Notes under the pieces: generated by a model | The model's input: only the letters and a program-made list of their open reading frames with translations | The model's database searches: none | What the model was told of the DNA's origin: nothing | Assembly (NCBI GenBank): GCA_034620365.1 | Contig: JAQGEQ010000272.1 | Location: forward strand, 496,001-560,000 | Length of the DNA: 64,000 bases | Direction of reading: 5' to 3' | From: Pegea sp. RAD2-039 | Lineage: Eukaryota > Chordata > Thaliacea > Salpida > Salpidae | Shown here: positions 37,401 to 48,659 of the stretch, piece after piece | Position numbering within the stretch: position 1 is the first letter of the stretch | How the letters are laid out: each line of letters starts with the position of its first letter | Program-made: the position numbers and the translations under genes

Positions 37401-40400
37401 AAAATGTTTTCTGAAACATTTTAAAGAATTGAAAGATATTTAGGTAAGTGTTAAATGAAAGATAAATGACAAAACTAAAAAATGGCAAGCTAATTTATCA
37501 ACCAACTTTTATCAAAACTTGGTTAATGAATGTTCTTAAGCAAAATAGGACCCCTTTAAATGCCATTGATCTTGAAGCTGTCATTTTGAGGCATTTTTTA
37601 TTTTAATTTATAGCAGTTTGAAACTTCCTTTTCAATAAAAAGCTTTATTAGCTGAATCAAACATATTTTAATCTAAATAAATCTTTTCAACCTTTTTATT
37701 TATTAACATCAATAATTTTTCAAATAAAACCTAAATTTTATAAATATGATTACAATAAAAAGCTACATAAGCTTTGAATAAATAAACTATTTAATTTTAA
37801 CTTACTATAAATACATTAAACCTCTTTTATTAATTTTACAAACTTTGAAAGTTAGCCAATTGTCTGACAAAAATGTTTATAACTTACTTAACTAAGTTAT
37901 TTCCACCAGCTAAATGGTTTGTTAGTAATTATTTAAATAGATGTTTACCGATTGATTTTAAAAAAACATATATAATTTATTATTATATAATTCTTAAAAG
38001 AACAGATAATTTGTTTAACAGTTTATAAGAAACAAACTTTTTTAAATTATAAAGAATTTTTGATATTTTTCGCTATTTTTGGATCATCATTTTATAATAA
38101 CAAGCTATAAATAATTATAAAATGACAAGCTATAAAATCACTTTGACATAGTTGCAATCAGACTTGGTGCTGTAATAAAAGCTGGTTTTAAGTTTGATTG
38201 AAAAATTTCTATTTAAACAAATCTAAAAAGCTTTTAAGGTTAACACCCAAAACTTGTTGTCGTAAGTAATAAAAAAGATTAGTTTAATAACGCGTACTTA
38301 TCTGTGTGTAGTTAAGCATCTTGAAATTTATTTGACAAACTTTTATTTGGAGTTTTGTAATTAATTACATTCGTTTGGACATCTTTACCATGATAAATTA
38401 TGTAAAAGATGCAGTGATTAACACTATAATTAATGTATCAAAATTCTTTTGTTTGTTTAAACAAACTGTTTTTTAAGCAATCAAACTAAGTTAAGTTAAA
38501 GCACAATCAGCTATATCAAAATAGTTTTGTAAATGAATTTAACCTTACATTTTTGTAAGATCGCATTTACTTGCATCTGATATATATGCTATTGCTTTAA
38601 ATATTTAGGACTTTTTAAGTTATCTATTTTTATAAAACGAGTTCTTATATCATTAATCATTTTGTTATTTGGTCAAAATGGAAATTCAACTAGAAAATAT
38701 TTGTAAGTTAATAGTATTTATTACTTGAAGTTACAAATATTTAATTAAAATTAGAAGAAAAATCATGTTGACAACCTTGACTCTTGCTCTTAAATCTAAC
38801 AGTTTGAACAAGATTATCATTCATTTAAAAAAAATTAAGCTTCTAACAAATATGATGTAAGTAGTCGTACTTTATAAATAAAGTTATAATTAATGAGTAG
38901 AGTAGACTTTGTTTGTTGAGAAACTTTACGTAAATTTAGTTTAATGTTTGTTAATATTTTATTAAATTTTTGGAGATAGTTGATCAAGTTTGAGATCTAA
39001 TTCTTTCTTAAGGTTTCATGAATTTAATTCTTAAAAATAATAACTTTTGAATTTAAATCTTATAGCTGGCAACATTAAGTATATGCTAAAGATATATAAA
39101 CTAAGATACTAGATAAAAGAAAGAAAATACTTTTGAGATTAAACTTTGATTTTTTTCATCATAAACATTCTCTTCTATCACTTGCTCGACACCAACTAAA
39201 TGCATAGAATCTTCTGCATAATCAATTAAAATATATTTAGAATGAATATCTCTTTTGCAATAAATTTCATTTAGATCAGTTTGCTTTCAAATCCGAGTAT
39301 GCAGACTGATGAAGATCCTGGGTGAGTTGCTGATTCATTTAAACTGATTGTCAAATTATAAAAGTAGAAAAAATAATCTTAGAAATACCTGTGTTTGCTT
39401 CTTGAGACAGTTAACTTATTTATGATGCTAGAAAATAACATTTTAATAAAATTTATTTAAGTTCCTTAATTTGTTAATCTTCTCTACCAACAAAACTAAG
39501 TCAAGAAAATTAATCAAATTATTTATGTTACCCAATAAATTTGCTATTATCTGATCACTTCTCTTAATTTGTCGTGTCTTTTAAAGAATCATAGGTCCAC
39601 CTTTAGCAAGATGCATTGCCACGAGCTGCTAAAAGCAAACAAATCTTAAACACCTTTAACCATCAACTTCAAAATCTATATATGAGACTTTATTTGATTT
39701 CACTCAAAATAATCTTGTGTAAATCTAAACAATTATAGAATTGCAAAAAAGATTATAAATAGAAATTAGAAGCTTTTATAGTCTTACCATACTTAAGAAA
39801 TCTGATAATTGTTTTATTATCAAACTTACTTGAAAGATTTAATAAAGGATCTCTATTTGTTTAGTTTCATCTCGTAAATCGTTACTCAAGTCATTGAAAC
39901 TGTTGTCATGGTTTACTTAAAAATATCAAAGAATAATTTGATTCTTATGTCTAAGCTCCACTCTTACACAATTATGTAACATTCTCCTTAGTGAGTTTGT
40001 CTTAAGTTCAATGCAATCACAACAGATTCGATCGTTTCTGTGATGATTAGTGGAAAAAGGTTATCATTTCGTATATGAAGTATTCCAAGGGTAACTTTAT
40101 CATACACTGTTTGCAACAGTCTGTTTGTACTTTTACACCAGCAGCATGTACGCTATCATGCTTGCAACTAATATCTTCTACTACCAAGCATAATAATAAA
40201 GTCAACAAGCATTATTGCTATTGCAAAGCTTTTCACACTACCTAGTAGAACTTCTTATAACCAAACTAATTGCAAAATACTTCTTTAAAAATTCTAAAAA
40301 TATTTTTGGAATTTTTTTTCAATAAGTTTGATGTTTTACTTTATTTGCCTTAAAGCAACTGCTTATTGTACACATGACTTATTGTACAACTAATTGCATG

Positions 40401-41475
40401 GACACAAAATAAAAATAAGCATTAGACAATTTTAGTTTAAAAAAGATGTGTTTAAAATCTATATAACTCTAACTTTAAATATTTTTAATAGTTATTTCTA
40501 CTCGAAAATTTAAAAACTAAACTTTTTTAAATTTGGCGAAAAATATTTGATGGTGTTTATGAATGCTGAATAAAGTTTGAAATTTATTAGAGGAACAAAT
40601 TTCTTTACTTTTTTTATATAATGAATCTTTATTATATCTAGTAGTTGTTTTTTCAATTAATTAATTAATTAATTAGATTTGAAAATGAAAATAAGATGCA
40701 ATAGTGGCAAATAAAGAATTAAATTATTTATGTTATGAATAACAGAACTTGTTTGATTTGTTTATTTGAAATACTTTCATATTTTGAAATTTTTGTCATT
40801 CAGTTTTTATACATTTTTGTTTAATAAATTTACTTAGTATTTTTTCATAATTGCAAAATGTAAGTTGTATTAAACAGCATTAATCTAAAATTAGTTTACA
40901 AATGTGTTAATAATTGATCAATTAAACAGTAATTTTTTAGGTAGATACATAAAGTTATATAAGTTTAACTATGGTAATATAATGAATCATTTATTTTAAA
41001 TGTAATAATTGAAATTTCAAATTCAACTTTGTATTCTTAGGTTTTTTTTGGTAATGAAACAATTATGAAATTATCTTATTTGATAAAATTATAAAAGTTT
41101 TTTACTTCATTTATCTAACATAATTATGATTACATTTTATAAAAATATATTTTGAAACCTTTTTATAAGATATTTATTGTTAATATAAAATATATTTTGT
41201 TTAAATTGTTTAACTTATTTTCTGATCAACCATTTTTTATTATTATTTCTAAAAATTTTATTTTGAGAGCATTAAATAAAATATATATTTCACATATAGT
41301 TTTTAAAACTTTCCAAATGTTATTCTTAAACTCTATTAGTTTAATCCAATTGAAAAACAAATTTAGTCAAATAACTTATTAACATTATGATTTCAGTTAT
41401 TTAAAAAAGTTTAAATCATTTTAAAATTGTTTCATACTTTATTATTATCATTAATTTGAATCATATAAACATACA
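34430..41475. other. Gene desert between the p53-family and MPND genes
   Basis: Very AT-rich. The only recognisable element is a LINE 3' fragment at about 35.49-35.57 kb. A small island at about 36.83-36.98 kb, with ccaacccgggttg and acgcgtt, is much richer in GC but matches nothing I know. Confidence 0.5.
35490..35568 (-). mobile_element. LINE 3'-end fragment
   Basis: The minus strand reads gaatgtgtgttagcgaga, then agtactctcttcaggcac, then catttattgtaataaata. This is the same 3' end as the element at 15.4-16.15 kb, with the hairpin weakened by two G-to-A changes. Only about 75 bp remain, so it is a severely 5'-truncated insertion. Confidence 0.8.
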
Positions 41476-43789
41476 ATGAATGTAGAAACCAACCCAACAG
41501 AGAGTGGTTCAACAAAAGTACCAACACCAACCACAACAGTTGTAGCTACGCCTCCATCTAGATCACCTCATTTATCAGCCCCTTCTACACCCATGTCAGC
41601 TAATCACAGCTTCTCAAATCCTTCTTCTACTCCTACATCAACAAATCCTATTTTATTACCTGCACCAGCTACTCCAGTTTCACATTTAGTTTCAAGATCT
41701 GCTAAAGATAATGACTCTAATGGAGATGACACTGAAAGTATTGATTCAAACTCCAGCAGGAAAGTGGTAAGATTACTTTGCATCTTTTGTTGACAAATCA
41801 GAATCTTTAATCGATTTATAAAGTTTTTTGATTCTTTTAAAATTTAGATTTTTTAAATCTATGTTTGCATTTTACTTGAATATCATTAAGATGCTAGAAG
41901 CAAGTGATCTTTCATTTAATGGCGAGCAATAAATTAAGCTTGCTGATTGGTTCCTGCGAGCACGTGACATCTGTTTTTTGACTGCTTGAACTTTTTTAAG
42001 GATAGCTCACCGCGAACTGTCAGAAACTCGACGCCAAAACGTAACATCACCTTATTGACATTGGTACAAGCTGAACTACTACAGCCAGGTCCAGGTGTCT
42101 TCACTGTTGAATATTTAGTGAGTTTCATTTTGAAGATCGATTTTCGATACATTTGATACGATTCAGGGTAAAAAAGTTTCTGGTGACTTGTTGGATTGTG
42201 GTAAGATTTTGTGGAACGATCAGAAGTACGATTTGCCAAGCTCGTGGGCGACTGTTGTGAAAAAACAAATTAATCCTGCCAAGAAATCTGGTTGCGGATG
42301 GAATTCTGTCAAATATAAAGTTAGTAAATGTTGTAAAATCATAAAAGTTTTTTATCTGAAATATTTGTAGGGTAAAAAATTGGATAAAATCAAACTAGAT
42401 TATATGAAAATGATGCAAGCCAAAAACGCCCCACCTGCTACACCATCACCTGCTCCTGTTTGTACTTTTCGCACTATTTTATTAATTTAATTATTTTAAA
42501 TTAATTTATTAAATTATTGTTTTGATTTAAAGATTTATGATAAGAATATAAAAATGTTGAAACAAATTTGTAGTCTGTAAACGCTGTAGAAGAAGATGCA
42601 AACGTCACAAACGAATCTACATCTGAACAATTTTCACCAACTTTCCAACAATTTGTTCCTGTTCCCTACTTGTCAGTCGGCTCTCATCTCATCAAACAAT
42701 CTTTTAAACGTCTCAATTGTCTTCCAGAGATCCTGATATGGCTCTTAAGACATCCAAATACGAATCACATCAACTCTTCAGCATCTTTATCTCGCGCGCC
42801 GCACTAGCGCTTATCAACTTCCACAATTGTTTATCAACTACGGTAGAGATGAGTGGATACCTCGGGGGTACTTGGGACCAAGACACTAAAAGTAAAACCG
42901 CGAGACTTGTACCTAGTAACAACTGATTGGTTTGCAGCTCTCACCATTCTAAAAGCGTTCCCATGTCGATGTCAAACGGAAGATCCGGAGGAAGTCCAAC
43001 TAGTAATCGAGAATGAAGTAATTTGTTGCAAAATACCGCCCTCTAGTGTTATCAATTGATCTGTAGATTGAAACAGCGATGAATGTAAAGAAGTTAGCTA
43101 AAATTGGATGGTATCATTCACATCCAACAGCACCGGCCAACCCGACTTTATGTGATTTGGAACTTCACACTCAGCTACAAGCTCAATTTCAACTTAACCA
43201 TCCTTTTGTGATGCTGATCAATTGTGTGTTCACTCACGCGTGATTCAATTCATCACTCAAATATTACAGCACCTTTCCTCACTCCTGAACAAACCTCAAC
43301 AGCAAGTGACGAAGCCACGCCGCCTGATGAAGCACCTGATTTCAAGGTTGTTTGGCAATGTCCTTCAAATGAGAGTAAAAGTGGTGGAAGTGACCCGGTC
43401 GAGCTGTTGTATGAGGGGACCCCTGTTGAGATGTCTTATACTATTCTAGACGAGCCTGGAACTACTGAAGATCAACTCAATCACATGGTCAGTCAACCGT
43501 GTCACTAAACTTCCAAATCTCACTTCAAATCTTTCAAAGAAATTGTTGTTGGATTTTGTTCGTGAGAGAGGTTTATCTGTCAACTTTTCACATGAGTTTT
43601 CTGATGGTGAAACTTATCTCGACAAATTAAAGGTCAGTTTCAGGATGATTTTGTTGAAAGTAATTTGTATTCTACTTGTAGTCGGCTGTTAAAGATCATG
43701 TAATGGATGAGAAAGTCCTGGAGATGCTGCTTAGTTTACTTCCTAAACCTGAAGAACAGTCAAAAACACAAGTTTCAACAAATGAATAA
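41476..43789 (+). CDS. MPND: MPND homologue: RAMA domain plus MPN (JAMM-like) domain
   Basis: Eleven exons: 41476-41766, 42001-42117, 42167-42319, 42371-42457, 42574-42671, 42728-42891, 42938-43017, 43067-43223, 43270-43487, 43540-43632 and 43682-43789. They close in frame to 521 residues. The S/T/P-rich N-terminus is followed by a RAMA domain: ELLQPGPGVFTVEYLGKKV, then PSSWATVVKKQINPAKKSG and GWNSVKYKGKKLDKIK. The MPN domain follows: EMSGYLGGTWD, LTILKAFPCRCQ, and the metalloprotease-like motif GWYHSHPTAPANPTLCDLE. The HxH-x7-S-x2-D motif is present with Thr in place of Ser. A helical C-terminus with ETYLDKLK matches human MPND. MPND-type proteins combine a RAMA domain, reported to sense N6-methyladenine in DNA, with a deubiquitinase-type fold. 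Both His and the Asp are kept, so metal binding is plausible. Activity is not shown by sequence alone. Confidence 0.93.
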
Positions 43790-43799
43790 TTATCTTTAT

Positions 43800-46000
43800 T
43801 TTTCTTATCTCAAAGTTATTTGAAACTCATCTAGAAAAAATTTTAGTTCAATTAATACTTGCTGCTTCTTTTTACTTCTAAATTTGTTATACAAAATTTC
43901 AATATTTGTGTAATCTAATAAGAATTTTGTAAAAAATCTTTAAGAAAAGTTTCAAAAATAAAAACAATTTAAAATTAAATTTTTTAAACCGATTTTCAGT
44001 TTTATTCAAATTTTACTAGTGGTTTAATATTTAACAATTTTATTTCGCTGATAAGGTTTAATTTTTTTGTTTTATGTTTGCATTCTGATTTAAATAGAGA
44101 TTTTTATTCATTATCGAGTATTGATTAGATCGTTGTCAGTTTTCTTGTCAAAATGTTAATTGTTTTCTAATATCTTCATTTAAGAAGTAAAAAAATTAAA
44201 TGCTAGAATATTCAGCTACTTTATAAAAAAGTTGCAATTAAAAAAATTGCTTACTGTGAAAGTAAACAACTCATAAAAACAAAGTTATTTTTTTCAAACC
44301 AAATGTGAATTATTCAATAAAGTTACATTATATTATGTAACGATTTTGATTAAAAGCTTTATATTTTATACTTTAACAAAAGCTGTGTATATTTCAAATT
44401 TAGCCTAAAGTCATTTACGATAAGGTGCTAGAAAGTCAGACAGACGAACTTATTTGCTAACTACTTCTATAAAAAAATTGTCTAATCCTAATGAACAGTA
44501 AATGAAACGCTATTGCATCATAAAAGAAATTTATTATAATCTTTATATTCTCATATCTAAATTTATGACTAAATGAAATCCTAGCAAAGAATTATCAAGC
44601 TTAAGAGTTTTCTGACTGTTTAAGTAAATTTTAAAGAGCTATTTGCTTTTTAAACTCTATAAACTGTGTACAGATTTAAATGGGTATTATTTATAAATGA
44701 TATATTTAAGAAGCAAACTTATGTTTATATATTTGTAATATTCTTATTTATTATAATTATTTAATATGGCACTCAAAAATATATCAGCTTTATTTTGATC
44801 ACGTGATTTACTGTTATTTAATTTCTGATGACACTTTTGTAAATTGCCTTGTTGTTATCGAGTTTATATAGTAAATTGACTAATTATTTTTAAAATCTCT
44901 TTTAAAATATCAAAATAATAATTAGTTTTTTAACGATTTATTTTGATAGTGTGAATTTTCTAGTTTTCAGCTAGACGTTAAACTAAAACTGTATTTTTAA
45001 TTCATTTATAACTTTTAAACTAGTAATTATTTTAAATGCTAGTTACAAACAAAGCAACTCTACATTTTTAGATATTTTAAATGTATTGTATCATCTTGCT
45101 TTAGTTAATTCTTAATGACGAATTATTTCTAACTTAAACAAATTTAAACTTATAATTATCAAAATTTATAATCTAAACCCACGCTTCAAATTTTTATCTT
45201 AAATTTTACTTAAGATAGTTGAGTTAAATTAAATTTTGATCTTATAATAAAAGCGAAATTATATTCGATGAAATTTTACTTTAAATTTAATCATTTTAAC
45301 ATATTGATGTATTGATTGATATATTTGTCTAGATTTAGATATCAATTTTTTAGTTCGCCTAATTTTCTCTAAGCGCTTAATAGATGTTTTTGTGATTGCT
45401 TGATGTTTAGTAAAGACATCAACTAATAAAATTAAATTTAATATTCTTCTTGTATTTAGAGTGAGTATAGTGACAGTAAAATAACTAAATTTAAGTTTAT
45501 AAGTATGATTAAAATTAGTTGGAAAATGATCAAACAAAAGAATTATTTAAAAATTCTAATCTCAATAATTATGTTATTTTTCAAATTCAGGAAAAAAATT
45601 AAATAAATTTTACTACAACATTGGATTTATACAAAATTTGTAAAATATTTTAGTTTTTCGCTTATACTTTACTTGATCAAAATTTACTTAAACTTGTTTT
45701 CGTTTATTCTTTGAATAATAACTTTTTTCTTTAAAAATATTTCATAATTTAGAATTAACTAGTAGTTATTTGTTTCATTAAATTTTGCCTTATGCTAATT
45801 AAACATAAGTAATAATATAGATTTCAGCAATTTTGTAAATACTTTTTTTTAACAATAACTTTAGTAGATAGAAAAATTATTTAGTAAACTAGATCAACTT
45901 ACTTATAAGTTAAATAAAATATTATAAAGTATTACTAATTTTTTTCCAGTTATTTTTTACAATTATAATTTGTTTTTCTTTTTATAGTTTCCAGTTATTG
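43800..46000. other. Intergenic interval
   Basis: AT-rich with no supportable gene. It includes the 3' flank of the MPND homologue (AATAAA-like signals near 43960) and a TCACGTGA palindrome near 44801. Confidence 0.5.
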
Positions 46001-46004
46001 AAAT

Positions 46005-48045
46005 ATGTCCCAGAAAAAAATCAATTCATATTTTGACAAGTAATTTGTCAACATTTCAATCAAACAATTTTTGATAACTACACATTTTTCTTTCAGTTCT
46101 CAAAAAGATTATTCAGTTATTTCATATCCTAAGCGACCAAATAGAAAAGAAATGCCGTGGTGCTCATCTCAAACAAGAAACCCAGTTGTACATAAATATC
46201 ACAGCCATAAGGTTGAAAAATTCGCATAAAATTTATAAGTTTGATTTAAAATTATTTTTCAGCGTGATTTAAACTCAATGAAACCAAAGATGAAACCTTA
46301 TTCAAGTTTTTCTCGAGCTTATAAAACCGTGTACAACTCTAAAGAAGACTCTCAAGGAGGCGTTTACCCTTTCTCGTCTCAATCACAAGTATTTGTGGCT
46401 CAAATGATTCATCTGGAAACTGAAAAGTAATATTTCAGGATAGTTTGTTGACTAATCAAATTCAATCTCTGGAAAATTCGATGGAACCTTCAGAAGGAAA
46501 TTATTCTTATGATCTGACGTCATATTCTCAATCTAAAAATCATCCAAATTGTTTACTTAAGAGAGAACTTCGACAAATGACTCAAGTTTATCTGAATTCA
46601 GAAAATCAACAAGAAAAGTAATTTGTAAATCAAATCTATAAAGTTAGAAAGGTTAATCATCTGATGATGTCATTTAATTGAAGTGAAATCTTCTTTTTCT
46701 GAACTTGAAAATGTTCATTGATTGATTAATGGGGTTGAATAAGTTTGAAGTTTCAGTTGCTTCTATTACTGCCTGCTGTTTAAGATTTAAAATTTATTCA
46801 AACTCTAAATTTGAACTTTAAGCTCATTTCTATGAATAAATATTCGTTATTCACAAAATCACTTTGAACTTTCAAGACGTAACCTTCAACAAAAGTCATA
46901 AAGTATTTTCGTTAAATCAGTTTAATCACGTTCGATAGTTTCTAATACCTCGTGTATGGCTAGTTCTAATTTATTTCATAATTAAATGAATAAAATCATC
47001 AAATTTTGATGAAAATAGAAGCTGGCACCTAAAAAACTCAAATATAAACTTCATTTTGTGACTTCTATCACGACCTTTTATCAATTTTCATGATTTTTAA
47101 ATCTTAACTAACCTCTGAAAGTTTTATAATCATTTTTATCAACTCCCAAACTAACCGCTAAATTGACTAGACAACTGATGGAGCAAGTTGCTGAAGACGC
47201 TCGAAACACTCGACAAGAATTGATGAAATTGAAAGACGAAGACACTAACAGTACCTCTGAAGTCTCAAATCAACAGATTTCTGACTTGAAACTTTTTCAG
47301 TGAAACAAACATTGCTTGGTGAGATTGAAAACTTGAACAAGAACCAACAGGCAGCTTCAGCATGTCAGGTAGGCTTCAACGTCGATTGTGAAGTTTTAAT
47401 ATCTGATTCTATCAGTTCAAATTGTTGGAATCTATCAAAGAAGTTTCTACATCGAGTCTCGTGACGTCACAATCAAAAGAATTACAGAATTGTGTACAAG
47501 GTATAAAAGAAAATATGAAAGATGGTTTGAAGGTGGTAGAAGGTCTGTGATTGGGCGATTTGATGATTAGATAATCTGTAGGGAATCTCAAATCAACTTG
47601 AAGAAGTTTTGAAACAATTTTCTGACAAATCAAATTTTAAATGTGATGTTGGAACCCAATACTCGCCTCAAATTACTTCTAATCAAGGTACAACCTTCCA
47701 CCAACCTTCATCTCTTCATCACTTCCTTCTAGCTCGCCTTTATGACGTCACTGATTCGATGAAACATCGACAACGCAAGCGAACTCGATCACGTGACCGG
47801 TTCAGCGATGAATCTAGTGAAGTACCATCGGCATGGGATGGCGGGTAAGCCTATTTTGTCACTTCGCGCGTTTATTCTTCTATTTTTAGCTTTGATTTCG
47901 AACCACTGTCGAAACGCGATCAGTCTGTTCCTGATGATGAGGATGAGGTAAGAATGACGTCATCAGTGACGTTGTTTATAATCAAAATTGTTTTTAGTCG
48001 TTTAGCTCTGAAGGTGAAGATTTCGATTTGATTTTTCCTCGTTAA
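46005..48045 (+). CDS. Coiled-coil protein with N-terminal PIP-box-like motif (possible IHO1/CCDC36-like)
   Basis: Eleven exons: 46005-46039, 46097-46211, 46263-46388, 46439-46617, 47171-47250, 47301-47368, 47416-47532, 47582-47687, 47733-47844, 47890-47947 and 47998-48045. They close in frame to 347 residues. It begins MSQKKINSYF, an exact fit to the PCNA-interaction pattern Q-x-x-I-x-x-Y-F. A disordered S/Y/K-rich part follows. Residues of about 150-260 are predicted coiled coil (EQVAEDARNTRQELMKLKDE, LLGEIENLNKNQQA, GISNQLEEVLKQF). Next come DVGTQYSP, an RS/basic stretch HRQRKRTRSRDRF and an acidic end DDEDESFSSEGEDFDLIF. The order of coiled coil, SQTSP-like motif and acidic aromatic tail recalls the meiotic protein IHO1, but the match is weak. 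I do not assign a function. Confidence 0.75.
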
Positions 48046-48055
48046 TTTTGGAGCA

Positions 48056-48150
48056 ACCATCTCCTTGACAACCATCTCCTTGACAACCATCTCCTTGACA
48101 ACCATCTCCTTGACAACCATCTCCTTGACAACCATCTCCTTGGCAACCAG
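48056..48150. repeat. 15-bp tandem repeat in the 3' UTR of the coiled-coil gene
   Basis: Six near-perfect copies of aaccatctccttgac, beginning about 10 bp after the stop codon at 48045. The last copy ends cttggc. The unit length is a multiple of three, so it reads as (MVVKE)n on the opposite strand; I regard that frame as a by-product. Confidence 0.9.
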
Positions 48151-48659
48151 CGATCAATTTCTTTTATTTTGTTTGTTTGCCTTAGCAACTGCCTTCTGTC
48201 AAACCTAAAAATGGCAAATCAATTTTTTATAATCAAACTCTTTTAACAAGTCAATGATTTTTTCAAATTGAAATTTTAAACAAATCTTCGATTTCCTCGT
48301 CGAGCTGCTGTTTTGAAAATAAAAATATAATTTTTTCTAATATTAAAAGAAACACAAACTTTCAGTTTAAATACTCAAATTTATTTCGTCTTACACTTGA
48401 TCATATTCGTAAATTAAAAGTTTTCTGTTTAAAACAATCTCTTAAAAAATATATATCCTCAAAAATTATATAAATATATATTCATTCCATGAATGATTCT
48501 GCTGGCAATCATCTCTAGAAAATATCTGCAAATGTTGTCTTCACGCTTGAGTGACAAGACAACATCAATGGATTGAAATGGACGGGAATTTGAAGAAAGC
48601 GATCATCTCGATTACCATGACAACCGTCAGTGTAACGCAAACCTGGGTTGACACATCAA

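Noticed and set aside
41934..42239. 101-codon minus-strand frame
   Set aside because: Antisense shadow of MPND exons 2 and 3, which have clear RAMA-domain sequence on the plus strand.
47920..48135. Minus-strand frame encoding (MVVKE)n
   Set aside because: Entirely produced by the 15-bp tandem repeat in the 3' UTR of the plus-strand gene.
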